NCBI GenBank assembly: GCA_009733575.1
Contig: ML769678.1
Coordinates: forward strand, 19,964-83,963
Reading direction: 5' to 3'
Length of the DNA stretch: 64,000 bases
Source: Gymnopus androsaceus JB14
Taxonomy: Eukaryota; Basidiomycota; Agaricomycetes; Agaricales; Omphalotaceae
Shown here in pieces: positions 34,018 through 46,232 of the stretch. How positions within the stretch are numbered: position 1 is the stretch's first letter; each line of letters begins with the position of its first letter. Under the pieces are notes generated by a model. It saw nothing but the letters and a program-made list of their open reading frames with translations. It ran no database searches and was not told the origin of the DNA. The position numbers and the translations under genes were made by a program.

Positions 34018-34747
34018 GAATCTCCGCTATGGCTCTCGAGTCTCGACGTCAGCCATAGAGTATGAGTTTAGCACCTGGGAAGGGGCCTACATAGATACAG
34101 AAGAGTACACCCAGCATAAGTAAAACGAGCCGTCTGTTTCTCGACCGATTCCATTCGCAGCGCGCGCCTGGCATTCGGAGCTGTCGGAGTTGCATTGACA
34201 ATTATCATCTATGGGTTTACCTGTACTCACGACGTGTAAGCACCCAGAGAGTGCCCAAGCAACATCTCAGTACGCGTTAGACGCGAATCCCGATTTCATC
34301 GAAAGTTTCGTGCTATGAAGTGCTATGGCTGGAGGCAGTCACTTGGATGAAATACATAGCAGCGTTGAAATAACTGGAACGTTCATTAGAAAACGTTGAT
34401 AAAGACTGTCCAGTCAAAAACTCCGGGGATGGGACTGAGCAAAAATGGGGATACTGTACTGGCGCGGGAAATTAGCACTGCGCATCTCGCGTCATCTGGT
34501 TACAATACATTCGTGTCTCTTCTCTTCTTCATCTCAGTACGCGCTACATGAGATCTCTTCAGCATTCTCCAAATCTTCTGATCTATATCTCTTATTCGAT
34601 CGCAATCACAATCACATCAGTACGGCCCCCGGGGAACAGGATTCGGTAAATACCAGCACTCTCTTCCAACCACCTTTGAACGAAATCTGGGAACGAAACT
34701 CGACGAAGTAACTCTTTAATTCACTACATAGAGATCTACTGAAAGCC
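34018..34747. other. Intergenic / 5' region of the CUE gene
   Basis: No coding signal. The last part before 34748 is CT-rich, as expected for a fungal promoter/5' UTR. Confidence 0.4.
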
Positions 34748-36264
34748 ATGACCGAAACTACGACTCCGCTTCCTCCGCCTCAGCCCACGGAATCGTTTGA
34801 CACCGGTGCTGATGCAGCAGCAGCTGTGCCGGAGTCTCAGTCTACAGAAGCAGCGGAACTACACACAGAACCAGAGGCATTACCCACTCAACGCGAGCGA
34901 GTCAGGGATCCACAATTGTCAGTACTCCAAGGAATGTTCCCAGACTTTGATGAATCTGTACTGTGAGTTCCGCATTGATTCGCCTTCGCCTCTCGAATGT
35001 TGTTATTTAACGTCTGTTTGGTTGTTTCGAACAGACAATCAGTACTCGATTCTGTCGGTGGAAATTCAGACCGAGCAATCGATGTCCTACTTGGCATGAA
35101 TGATCCCGAATATCGCAGTGATGCTAGACCCCAAGAGGAGGAGCCTGTTCTAGTGCGTTGATATGTCTTTCCGAAGCACCATTCTCATTACTGAACGGAA
35201 CCGCACTTCTTTGAACAGTCACAAGAAGAACTAGATGCTCGTCTCGCGAGACAATTGTACATGGAAGACCAGCAGCAGCAGGATGCGGCATGGCAGGCGC
35301 AACAACAGCAACCTCGTCCGAGACCCACGTTCTCTGGACGTCGTCAGACCCAGCCTGAGCCCGAGAGGGATACCATGACTGAAATAGGCGACCAGTTCAG
35401 TAAGATCGCGGAATGTGGGTGTTGATGATCGCCGTGTTACCGATTGTGTTCCCCAAACTCATTTTGTTCTCGCGACATAGCTGGCAAGAAGACCTTTGGA
35501 AACATCTTTTCCAAAGTGAAAGCAAAGATTCAAGAGTTTGATCAGTCGAGGTATGAACATCCGAGTCGCGTACCATTTTTCTCTCCGCTCACTGGCAAAA
35601 CCAATTTCAGACAAGAAGGCCCTTCCGGCGTAGGTGGCGATACGTATCCCTACGAAGCGGGTCAAAGTCCCTACCCAACTGCACAGCAGAATCGACACCA
35701 ACGGATGCAACAGCAGTTACAAGAACATCAAGCACGGCTGCAACAAAACCAACAGCCTGCGTATTACGACCCGAATACTACATCTGAATCACCGCCTCCT
35801 TCAGCGGGTGGGTACGATGCTATGCCGAGTTCTAGGGCCAATCGTACGTTTTCATTTTTGGTTGAAGTATACATGCTTTATTAATGTATTACTTGGTACA
35901 GCCGTTTCTGAACCTACGACTCCTCGGTCACCTCCTCCCAGCTCGGGTATAGATGCTGGTAAGATAACCTTCCATCGATTATTCTCTTGGGGATGTTAAA
36001 ACTTACACCATCGTAGGCAAACTAGGTCTCCTCCCGAAACGTCCTGTATCTCTCCTCCGAGCGCAAAGCCCCACTACTGCAGACCACCCGCCAGCTGATG
36101 GAGCTCCCGGACACCCAACGAAGATTTCCACAGGACAGGCATCCCCGCCTGTCCCAGCTATGCGGCATGATAGCGACGCGAACGATATCTATGTTGATGA
36201 TCCGTTTGAAGATGAACATCAAGTTGAAGCTGAAACTGGGACTGCTGAGAGTGTTTCAAAGTAA
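34748..36264 (+). CDS. CUE-domain ubiquitin-binding protein (Cue5-like)
   Basis: The N-terminus is acidic and Pro/Gln-rich. The CUE domain at about residues 57-100 reads PQLSVLQGMFPDFDESVL, then after an intron QSVLDSVGGNSDRAIDVLLG, with the MFP motif and dileucine that contact ubiquitin. ELDARLARQLYMED follows, then a Gln-rich stretch, and FSKIAE joined across an intron to GKKTFGNIFSKVKAKIQEF, as in Cue5. In yeast, Cue5 links ubiquitinated aggregates to Atg8 for autophagy; here that role is inferred. The tail is Pro/Ser/Gln-rich and disordered and ends DPFEDEHQVEAE near the stop. About five short introns. Start is the first ATG of the open frame. Confidence 0.8.
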
Positions 36265-36518
36265 TTCTGGGATTGTATGTATTCCGTATGATAATGTAAG
36301 TATTCGCCTATACCCTAGTATTAGTGGGACTCTGTATGGTTTTACCTGTTCCTTTCGTCTTTTTGCTTATACGATAGATTCCAGTGGATTTTGTACATTG
36401 TGGAATTGATTCCAGAGAATGAATATTATGATATTGGGAATACAGGTAAAGACATCGGGTTCGTCTCGATAGCAAGAGAATAACAGACCCACTCCAGTCC
36501 ATGCAATCGAATCGGCTC
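36265..36518. other. Convergent spacer
   Basis: About 250 bp between the CUE gene stop and the V-ATPase gene stop. No gene seen. Confidence 0.5.
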
Positions 36519-37512
36519 TTAATGTACGAATGACGAAGTAAGAGGAGAAGCAAGGATCGAGGAGTTTGTTGCGGCTTTGAATTCCTGAGCTGCGCTCGTC
36601 ATGAGGAGGCCGACTATCGTAGCAGAACAGGTCAGCATTAGTAGTACAAGTGCTTACAAAAACGCAGACGTACCAATGAGCCCGAACAAACCCAATATAC
36701 TACCAAAGACTTCGACGACCAGGATCTTGACGAAAAGGTTGGGGTCGGCGGCATCGGAGAGAGCGGCGGTAGAGCCGGTGATACCAACGCAGACACCGCA
36801 GAGAAGATTACACATGCCAACAGTGAAGCCACCCCAGAACATCGCATATCCTAAGAATGCGTTAGTTGAGTATATAGGAGGTAACATGAGGGCCGACTCA
36901 CCTGTGAAGTAGTTCTGTCTGGTGTACAGAAATTCGTCGGCTACGGGGGCCAGCTTGGCAGAGTATACGATGCCAATGATCTAGGAAGAAGCAAGCAGTG
37001 TAAGCTGGAGGGAACCGTATTGCGGAACAAGACGTACGACGCCGTAAATGGCCACGACTTCACAGAAAATGATACTATGGAAAGTATTATTACTGAAGAG
37101 CGAGTAGAAAACCAGATATTCACGCACCTAATAAGATTCTTGGTCGAAATACGCGGAGCCCTAACACCTCCTCCGAGAATCGATGAACCCGTAATAAAGA
37201 TACCCCTGGAGAACAGCTTGCTGAGCAAAAAAGTTCAAGCTCATTCTGCGAGAATGGCATCACCATCCTGCCCCAAGAACACTAAGACCTATACAAAGAC
37301 CAATCCCAGTCGCAGCCCACGCGTAAGGGCTCGATTCTTCGAGAAATTTGCCAACATTGAACGCCTCGCCGGAACCTGGTCGAGACAATTTATTCAGCCT
37401 TTTGTTCATTCGGATACAATACTGGCGGCTTACCGGTGAATAAAAGATATAAAGCAATTACTACGACGAGGAAGCTGGTGAGACCATAATAGCCATAGCT
37501 GTAGTATCCCAT
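36519..37512 (-). CDS. VMA16: V-type ATPase proteolipid subunit c'' (Vma16-like)
   Basis: Membrane rotor subunit of the vacuolar proton pump. Start [20 protein letters not shown] (37512), then [65 protein letters not shown] (glutamate in a membrane helix, the proton-carrying residue), [20 protein letters not shown], and [20 protein letters not shown] with the second conserved Glu. The last intron (GTACGT...GATAG) joins LIG to [12 protein letters not shown], stop at 36519. Five helices and both Glu-containing repeats match subunit c'' rather than c. Divergent from the kinase pseudogene. Confidence 0.92.
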
Positions 37513-37700
37513 GGTGGTAAAGAGGAAGGAAGCGTGATTAGATAAATTTCGCTCTTTGATTCGAATTATCATCTGCTCAAACCTTTTTTAATGGCCACCT
37601 TTCAGCTACTGGCCTTTATGGTGCTTGGAAATACTCTTACAGCTTAAACTCGGAGACCGAGTCGAGCGTCTCCAATATCCCACTCACTGATCCTCCAGCC

Positions 37701-39138
37701 ATGGCCCTACAGTTTGAGCATGCAAAGATCCACTGCACATACGAAACAACCGATCATTACAAAGTACGCTGAAGGAGGATATCATGCTACTATCATGGGC
37801 GACATACTGCGCTTGCCTTCTCGGACAGAGTACCGTTATTATGCACAAAATTAGGCTTTGGAGGTTATGCGACGGTATGGCTCGCGCAACAGACGGATAA
37901 CACTGTAAGTACGACCAGCATCTCCCTAGTACACTTCGCGATACTGATGCAGTACCTTGAATCCAGAAAGTTTGTCGCGGTCAAGATCACAACTGCCGAA
38001 TCATCTGACGATACCGAGCGCGAAGCAGCAATGTTAAAGCAGGTCAACAGTCCGAATGTACTCACCCTGCTTGACTATCTAAGATTGCAAGGACCGAACG
38101 GATGTCATTCAGTTCTTGTGACGGAGGTTCTTGTTCCTGCGCAGTGCTTTCTTGCAGTTGAACTCGAACCCAAACGTACTCCGGCATGGTGTAAATCTGT
38201 CGCTCGTGGACTAGCGCAAGGACTAGCAAATATACATGCTGCTGGTCTCGTTATGGGGTAAGTACACTCTGGATTTCGTGTCAAATACTGTACTTAGTAT
38301 TACCTACAGACTTTTCATTTTGGAAATTTTGTTTTGCGTGCCCCAAATCAACCAACGAGATCAGCGCGACGTTATGCAAGACCTGAAGCTCTGGGGATCT
38401 AAGCACTGTCTTCCCAGTTTCAGTCGCACATCAAACCTCATGTCATTACTTGCTTACCTCGTCAGCTCCGTGTAGTTTCCAAGCATTATTACGATGAAAA
38501 TTTTAGGCTCGGAACCCACTGTAAAGATCTTGGACTTTGGTAATGGTCAGTTTTCCTTTGCAAGTTTTCAATAATTCGAACCTTCATTGACACACGTACC
38601 CATCCAGCTCACAAAGCCGGCGAACTAACGCGAAAGTTTCAGTGCGCATCAACTGTTTGTGCTCCCGTGTTGGCTTTCGAAGTCGTCGTCGAGCGAACGG
38701 AGAACCCGTTCATTGAATCCCCCGTGGACGTCTGGACACTAGGAGCCGTGATACGTCAACTAACTACATCAGTTTACGACTATCATTGACAACTCCTGCT
38801 ACTTATAGATATACGAGCTCATAACCACTTCTGACCTTTTTTACTACCTCAGTATGATTGAAAGACTCGAATCGACTATGGTCCAGCTTAATGGTTACAT
38901 TCCCGTTTCGTGGCAGGAATGGTGGTCGGGTTTGAGCAACCCACCAGAGGTTTCAGCTAGCCATGCTGACGTCTTTTGGGAGAAATGGCATGCAGAATTG
39001 CGTCTAGGGTGTTTGGATCATGCAGACACAGCAGCACTCGTTCGTTCGCTCAGGAAGATACTTGTGCTGGATCCTGAGGCAAGGCCGACGGCCGCAGAGA
39101 TGCTGGAAGACCGTGGTTTACTGGTGCGCCATCGGTAG
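37701..39138 (+). pseudogene. SRPK-like protein kinase, decayed
   Basis: Clear kinase homology to the SR-protein kinase-like family expanded in Agaricomycetes: EGGYHATIMGDIL, LGFGGYATVWLAQQ (Gly loop), KFVAVKI (VAVK lysine), QGPNGCHSVLVTEVL, VKILDFGN (DFG), CAPVLAFEVVVER, VDVWTLGAVIYELI, ILVLDPEARPTAAEML. The frame has to change without splice sites at about 37768, at about 37852 (an extra A in the run before LGFGG) and around the catalytic loop at about 38262-38310. There the expected HGD reads MG and the frame to HFGN is lost. Hence a pseudogene or a very poor assembly. Ends LLVRHR at 39138. Confidence 0.7.
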
Positions 39139-39725
39139 CATGAACGATGTTGGAGGAAGGGGATCTGATCAATCTCCGTAGATTAGTACGCGTTATCCTT
39201 GCAATAGACAACAAATTCGTTCAAGTAGACCCAACCCTAATCAGCGCGCTTAGTTTCGACCTCCAAGAGGCAAGTGGCACTAGTATAACGCTATTTATTT
39301 ATTTTTCTCTTCCCATGTCTCTCGCGCTGCACGAGCCTGGATCGTCTTTTATGCATCTTCGATCTAGGTAGTCTGGGCTTTCGTTCTGCTTCTACAAGCA
39401 TGCATCTTTTTTTTTGCGATCCGCGTAGTACTGAACTTGTCAAATCATGACCACCTTTGGGGTACTTAATACCCGAAGAACTGCATTCTTCAGGTACCGC
39501 TCTTAACCAAGTACACTCCGGCAAATGCTCGGAATCGAATTCCTTGGCCCTGGCGAGTCACAGGCCCACTTAGAATACAAGTCTGCGAGTCAGAAGCATC
39601 ATGTTTTTGCAATATGTCCGATATTTTTCAGCCTTTAGCTTTTCCGGTGCAGATGTCGTTGTGCTCAAAAGCCAGCCTCAGGCGTTCTAAGGGAAATTGA
39701 CTCAAGCTCGAGGCCCATCCTAGTC
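39139..39725. other. Intergenic, no gene seen
   Basis: 3' flank of the kinase pseudogene and promoter of the esterase gene. Nothing else recognised. Confidence 0.45.
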
Positions 39726-41461
39726 ATGTTCAGGTCTTCATCTTTGGTGTTTGCCTTCACTGGCCTCGTCAGTATTGTCAATGCTCAGTCTGCAGTGTCT
39801 GGAACTTGGGCCCAATGTACGTCTGTTAACATTGAATCACCCCTAATACGTATCTGATAACGGTTCCCAGGTGGTGGAATTGGGTACGCTGGACCCACAG
39901 TTTGTGTCTCTGGGTGAGTTCGGTAGCTCTTTGAAACTAATCTGCTCAAGTGTCGATCTTTAGTACGGTCTGTACCTTCCTGAACGCATGTAAGTAGGGG
40001 TTTTCCAAATTATAAGCGACTTTTGCAAGCTTTTCCGATGTTGGATACAGATTTCAGTCAATGTCTTCCCTCGGACTCCGCTCCGAGTTCCACAGCTACG
40101 TCTTCGTCTCCGGGATCGACTAGTTCTGCTTCTGCTGCCAATTTCTGGTTTAGTTTGTATGTAGTTCTGCCTTGTCGTCATATCATCCTGACCCTTTTTC
40201 ACCTTCACCTCCAAGCGGCGACTCCTACACCCAAACTGCCTTCACCCCTTCTGGAAACCCGCCTCAGATTGGTCAACCCCTAGGAAATCCTCCTTACCCT
40301 GGTGGTACGACCACGGGTGGTCCAAACTGGATCGATTTCGATACAGTGACATTCAACACGTCGCTAATTCTTACTTGGAACTATGCATACGGAGGAGCAA
40401 CCATCGATGCGTCTTTGGCTCCCCCATTTGCTCCTACAGTGTTGTCGTTGACGGATCAGGTGTGGGAGTTGTAATCTTTCTCCGTGAAGCCCAGGGCTGA
40501 ACTTCTACAGGTGAACGAATTCTTGAACGGAACAGCTAACAAGCCCGCAACAGCACCTTGGACAAATGAGAACGCGTTGTTCTCCATCTGGATCGGTATC
40601 AATGATCTTTCATGGAGTTGGTGGCAAACTGGGGATCGTCTAGCGTGCGTAACTAATTGATTGCTTAGTTTTGGGAGCCAGATTCAGCTCCATCGGCTTC
40701 TGTCTTGCGTGCATTCCAGAACTTATGTGAATTATTTTATTGCAGATATAATGATGTATTGCTCGATGCCGAATTCGCACTGGTTGAGCAACTCGTAAGT
40801 CTTTTTTTCTTGAAACGAAAGAGACTTGATCACAATTTCCATATATATTCAGTACGCTGTCGGCGCTAGGAATTTTTTGTTCCTCAATGTCCCACCTATC
40901 CAACGCACGCCCTATGTGAGTTCCTCATAGGTTCACCAACTACTTCGCTGACTCCCAAATCACGCATCAGTTCGCAAGCTTGGGCCCAACCAACGTAACT
41001 GGTCCTATCTTGGAATCCGTCATCGAAGATTTCAACACAAAGCTGGCCACAGCAGCGAATAATTTAACGAATACTTTCGACGATGTAAGTCTCTGCAGGA
41101 AGAATTCTCTTGTTACTAATGCTGCAAACTTAACAGGTACAAACATTCTACTGGGACTCATACTTGACGTTCAACGAGATTCTTGATGATCCTACGGCCT
41201 TTGGGTTTACAAACGTGACGACATTTGGCTCGGCGCCTGGTCTGTTTTGGGGGTGAGTCTGAATCTTTTCTAAAATTAGTTCGAAATAGAGGATCTTACT
41301 ATGTATATCCGACATGTAGGAATGATAACCAGGGATTACATCCTTCCAGTGAGTACAAACTTAACTGAGTAATCAGAGACTGGATTTCAACTTGAACAGG
41401 TGCTGCTCATGAAATCTTTGGTCAAGGCATTGCGGCGGTTCTGGCAGATACCATTTGGTGA
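39726..41461 (+). CDS. Secreted CBM1 + GDSL (SGNH, CE16-like) carbohydrate esterase
   Basis: Extracellular plant-polysaccharide esterase. MFRSSSLVFAFTGLVSIVNA is a signal peptide. A fungal cellulose-binding module (CBM1) follows: WAQCGGIGYAGPTVC, SGTVCTFLNAYFSQCL, with the characteristic Cys and aromatic residues. A Ser/Thr-rich linker (SSTATSSSPGSTSSAS) leads to the SGNH hydrolase: block I GDSYTQTAF, block II region AYGGATIDA, block III WIGINDLS, FLFLNVPPIQRTP, and block V GLHPSSAAHEIFG carrying the catalytic His. Stop TGA at 41459-41461. About ten introns of 50-65 bp. Domain order and motifs match carbohydrate esterase family 16 (acetyl esterase); substrate is inferred. Confidence 0.88.
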
Positions 41462-41537
41462 AAGTTACTAATGTAATCAGATACTTACTTCCATGTGCTT
41501 TTCTCATCCCCCTCTTTATATTATATATTCATGCTTG

Positions 41538-41766
41538 ACCCAATTAACCCAGGTTTTTGCTTCTGGGGTTTTGGCAGTTTTTAGCAGCAAAAGCAAAATC
41601 GATTTATGATGCCTTTTGAAGGCTCTCAAAAATTTTGTTAAGATCAGGTTACATTCCTTGCATACCATACAACCCATAACAAAAAAAGAATCAAGGAAAA
41701 ACATGCAGAACTGCACTGAATATATTGATTTCTTTAGAATCTTTTGCTTCTGGGTTTGCTTCTGTA
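41538..41766. repeat. Dispersed repeat R1, copy 2
   Basis: Second copy of the 22343-22576 repeat, with both ends conserved (CCCAATTAACCCA; GGGTTTGCTTCTGTA). It lies just downstream of the esterase gene. Confidence 0.7.
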
Positions 41767-41927
41767 TGTAAATATGATTACAATATGTGGCAAGGTTACA
41801 GGCTAAGTTGATCTGTAGACTGAGTGCCCACAGACTGACTGCCAGCTCAACAGTCTCCAAAAACATGGTGTCTGTGATGCACAATGATACCTGTTTATGT
41901 TCCTCTGTGATGCATCAAGTAAAGCAT

Positions 41928-41945
41928 CATCAACAAAACCTGGGT
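41928..41945. repeat. Diverged CATCAACAAAACCTGGG terminus
   Basis: Single end similar to the foldback family (one mismatch). No partner end found before the solo LTR. The rest of 41767-42290 shows no gene. Confidence 0.4.
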
Positions 41946-42295
41946 GCTGGCCACAGAGCTCATTGGGTTTGCTTCGCTCACCCAATTGTAGTAGGTGCCC
42001 CCGAGAAACATACACAGCCACCATTGAGCGACTCATTTGCTTTGACCGGCCAAAGCGTGCAAACGGAGCATGTGTGCTGGATCTGGTGCTTATGTCCACT
42101 GCTCCAAGAGTCCTGCTTCTGACTGTAATCATGTCCCTAGAGTGTATTTCTTATTCTTCACTCTTGAGATTTTTATTTTACACTCTCATACATGTACTCA
42201 AGAGATCTATTATCTACTTTTACAATGCAAGGAAAGAAAATTATTCAAATCTTTAAAGTATCCAGTCAGATTTTGTAGTTTGCATTGTACAATTG

Positions 42296-42658
42296 TGTTG
42301 GAATATCAAAGGTAAATATATCTTATCGAACTATACATGGAACACTTTCTTGTAGTCTCCACTTGTTTGTATCACCATCCCATGCACTCCACTGTTATCG
42401 TCTCGCAGACTCCACTCAGTCTCTCACCGTATCCACTTGCTCTCTTGTAGTACCCACTTTACCGTATGGACAGTAGCCACACATATTCACGCAGTAGCCA
42501 CCTGCCCAATATATCATTTGTACTTAGGACTGTATATAAGCTTAGGTACTATACCCTGTAATAACACCGTTGTCCCCCATCGATCTGTGTGATTGTTACT
42601 ACTAAGTCCTGTGTGGACCTACTGCTGCTACTTCCTATTTAGGAATGTAACTCTAATA
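42296..42658. mobile_element. Solo copia LTR, 363 bp, TSD AATTG
   Basis: Same 363-bp length and sequence as the LTRs at 47245 and 52626 but with more substitutions. It starts TGTTGGAATATCAAAGG and ends GTAACTCTAATA. Flanked by AATTG at 42291-42295 and 42659-42663, so it formed by LTR-LTR recombination of a complete element. Confidence 0.9.
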
Positions 42659-43683
42659 AATTGCACAAGTGACAAGGCAATAATTTTCCTTATGCCTGGG
42701 ACTTGGGGAGATATCATAGATATGAGTATTTAAGAGGGTTTTATATGTCCATAAAATTCCAAGGGTTCCACACAAAGTTTTGTGAGCAAAAGAGCATTGG
42801 GATTGCCAAGGGGAGTGCACTTACAGGAATTGCTGGAGCCTGCCAAGCCTCCCCAATTTTTGACACCTTTTTGGGTGTATCCTTGCAAAATTAAAACCTC
42901 CTCTAAAATCACTAAAGTTTGGAATTGTCAGGTCTAAGGTATATACTAATACATATAATGGAAAGTTTGAAGCCAAGCTATCAAGAAGTTTGACATTTAC
43001 TGGTGCATTACTATATCTGTAGTATTGACATAACTACAAAGGGACTTACTTTGCTCACCCGCTATGCATTACATGGAGCCATGGGCTTGTAATGCAAAAT
43101 TCATATTAGAACTTAACTGTGAAGTTTTATGAGCTCTATGAGTTCCTGTGAGCTTCTGTAAGCTCTGTGGGATTGCCGAGAATTCGAGCCAACTGTCATT
43201 CTCTCCTGCGGGATAATTCTTTTTGACAGCCACTTCCGGCGTCAAAAGATCATGTGATTGCTGTCACACCGCGTTTTCGCCGGAAGTGCTTGTTTTCATC
43301 TTTCTGCTTTAACGTTGCTTTTCTTGTGTTGTCATACAATGCCACTTGCAAAAAATTCGAACGGAAACCACCCTCTGACTGACTCACGACCACAAGGCTA
43401 CTCACACAACAACTTGGATATCTAGTTTAGCTTCAACTTGAGCACATACAAGCACAGACACAGTGGAGACTCAATGGCAGTGGCTGCAGCGCTGCATCAA
43501 GAAATCATATGTGAGTCAGTCTCTTCTAGGCTCTTTCTTGCAGTTTCATACAGTACTAAATATCCATCCTATTCGTTCATTTGTGCCTTCCCCCTCATTC
43601 CTTTCCTTTATCAATTGACACACCCACTAATCATTAATCAAGTCCCAATTATTATGCATCCATTGGCTGCTGTCATCATGCAA
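42659..43683. other. Intergenic, no gene seen
   Basis: Nothing recognised apart from short unsupported frames. Confidence 0.4.
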
Positions 43684-43800
43684 CAAATGGAGACAACTTT
43701 GCACTGGAGGAAGAATATGTTCAAGAGAATGATGGGATGGGTCGGATGTGCCATCGCAACCTTATTGATAAGTTTAAGTTATACTTGTGCTACAACTCAT
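43684..43800 (+). other. Coding-like exon fragment
   Basis: The plus frame reads TNGDNFALEEEYVQENDGMG, RMCHRNLIDKFKLYLCYNS, stop. Composition looks protein-coding, but I recognise no family and see no neighbouring exons. Possibly a transposon remnant. Confidence 0.25.
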
Positions 43801-43884
43801 AGAAATAATTATATCTTGAGTTGATCTTGAGACTTCAATGTGACCTGGTGGGACTCCGGTGTGACGCCCGGAGCCTTGGGGATT

Positions 43885-44200
43885 GTTACTTGCTAACAAC
43901 CTTCCAACAGGGTTGTTGAAAAGAATTATCCTCTCCTGCGAGCACTATATAAGACTCGATGCATCGTTGCGCAACCTCCCTAAGTTCCATTTTTCCCCCC
44001 AATTTGATTCCAGGTCACTTTGGACACTCACGGTCAAGCTCACGGTGACCCTCATATCGCTATTCCACTTATATTTAACCTATACCATCACTGCTAATAG
44101 TACAGTAGTTGTACTAGTCGTTCTAGTAGTTTTGTTACACTACTTACTATACTTCGTTACTAGTACTTTGAGCATGAACAATATAATATGATTTTAGCAT
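43885..44200. repeat. Possible LTR remnant
   Basis: A TGTTACTTGC start follows a purine-rich GGAGCCTTGGGGA stretch. A TATATAAG box and a pyrimidine-rich leader follow, as in fungal LTRs. No second copy and no duplication were found. Confidence 0.25.
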
Positions 44201-44289
44201 TATTTTGGTCTGGTTTTAACTGCGCGTGAAACCAACGAAATAATACAAAGGAGTAATATATATGTATTGAATAGAACCCTGATGGGCAG

Positions 44290-44437
44290 CGTTCCCGCGA
44301 GATCCACAGAGATCCACAGCAACCCATAGCATCCCACAGTTCTGTACAGAGGGGTACCTTGCTATGGGCTCTATGAGTGCTGTGGGTTTTGTACAGAGCT
44401 TTACAGCTCTGTACAGAACACCCAGGTTTTGCTGATG
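44290..44437. repeat. Foldback-family right part, CATCAGCAAAACC family
   Basis: Ends CCCAGGTTTTGCTGATG at 44437 and contains GGGGTACCTTGCTATGGG...TATGAGTGCT as in the 19748 copy. The interior has TGTACAGA/TCTGTACA repeats. The left terminus is absent. Confidence 0.55.
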
Positions 44438-46224
44438 ATGGATACTAGGAGTAGGCGCCTATAAACAGAAGCCTTGCCTCTATTGCTCAAGATCTATACC
44501 CAAATCAGTACTGTAATGTAAACATCATTAACTAATGACTTCCCTAGATCTCCAATCTCCTGAAAAAATTCTGTCTTGCCAGCACAACATCAGACTATGG
44601 CAATCTTAAAACCAGCCTCTACCCTTCTCCCAGTATAACTTGTTCAAACTATGGATTACAATTTGAGGAGTCAAATTCAGCCACTTTCTGCAACAGTCCT
44701 TTCACTCCTACAATCCAATAATTCTGTTCCTGTCCAAGAGACCTCTGGTCTCTGCATCAGCAAATTGGCAAAAGTATGGTGTGTATGACATGTATGATCA
44801 CATAAAATCTATGCGCGCCATACAATCAATTTCGGAAATTCTCCATACACAGCCGAAAACCTCCATGCTTGATACACATCTCCAGCGCTCCATCTGAGCA
44901 CTCAATCTTTCAACGCTCCTGGCGCCGCAAGTATCAGTGAGTTTCAATGTACTTGTACTAGTAGTAACTAACAGCTCTCACTCTCAGTGTCGCACACAGG
45001 TTTGAAATTGCGTTGCTCCAGGTTTGGTAGGATGGGGTTTTTTGATTGTTCTGTAAAGTGTTGGTAGTAGAAGGTAAGCACCATTTACTGGTTTGCCTCG
45101 TTCATTCTAACCTATTTCCTCTGCATTCGTGTACCATCCAAATCATACCAGTGGCTCTATGTCAATTCGCCCAAGCCTATGCATTATTACGCTGTCCTCC
45201 AGATTGTATGTCTCGATACATTTTATCTTATCTTCATTTCTTTTGACTTATCATTACCACAGTTCCATGTAACATACATCTTGTGCATTGTCAATCTCAT
45301 GTCATCAATTTGCTATGTGTTTTCTTCCAAGTTTAGGTAACGTGGGGAGGGCAGGTTGTGGTATTGGCAGTGCTATTATTATGTAGGTAGGTAATGGTAG
45401 TGTGTAGATACCAGATGTATTGTTCTTCAAGTCGTCTTCAATAAAATGATTTTAATGCTCCTTTGATTGTGTGCCAGGATAGTATGGGATGTATGGGAAC
45501 ATTGATATGGGGTGTATGGCACCATTGGTATGGAGTGTATGGAGAATTTAGTATGGGATGTATAGATTTTATGCACCCTCTGATTCTCCATACATGTATG
45601 GAAAGTGTATGGGAGGTATGGTACCATACCTCCCATACATTTGCCAACTTGCTGATGTGAAGTTTGCTACATGAGATGCAAAGCATGGCATCCAATATTG
45701 ACTCTCAGATCGCAACAATTCAGGCCATTGTCACAAGACTTTTGGAAAAGTGAAATATACTCAGGTGTCAGATTGATGCCTACAAGGCTGTGCTGCATCC
45801 AATTCACAGCCTTCATTCAGCAAAATTTTCAACACTGTGTCAAAACTGACCATTGTTGTGTGTCAGCTCAAACATATATAAGCCCCAAACTAAAGGGTTC
45901 CCAAGGCTTGTTTTAAATTAACTCTTCACTTGATGCTAAAAAGTCACCTTGGCTTCTCAGTCAGGTATCATGTAGCTGGAGATCAAGCATCCTAGAATGC
46001 CTGACTCTGGTTTTCACAGTAGTGGGAGGACAGGCAAAGATCTGGGACTATTATCATTAATTTCCCTCCAACTTCAGCACTCTTGGGGTACACCATTATC
46101 AGTTGATTATCAGTCACAATTGTTGCAACCACTCAGATCCCTGTACCATTTATATTCCTTCTATGTTTGTATTCCTCTTAGAGGTCAATGGCAGCCTGGC
46201 AAGTGGTGACACCTGCAGGTATCT
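44438..46224. other. Repeat-rich spacer, no gene
   Basis: No supported gene. 45475-45640 is built from TATGG/TGTATGG reiterations and contains a long perfect palindrome (45606-45639). Confidence 0.4.
45606..45639. repeat. 34-bp perfect palindrome centred on GGTACC
   Basis: Left arm TGTATGGGAGGTATGGT, right arm its exact reverse complement. It sits in a TATGG-rich stretch and would form a strong cruciform or hairpin. Confidence 0.8.
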
Positions 46225-46232
46225 GCACTAAT

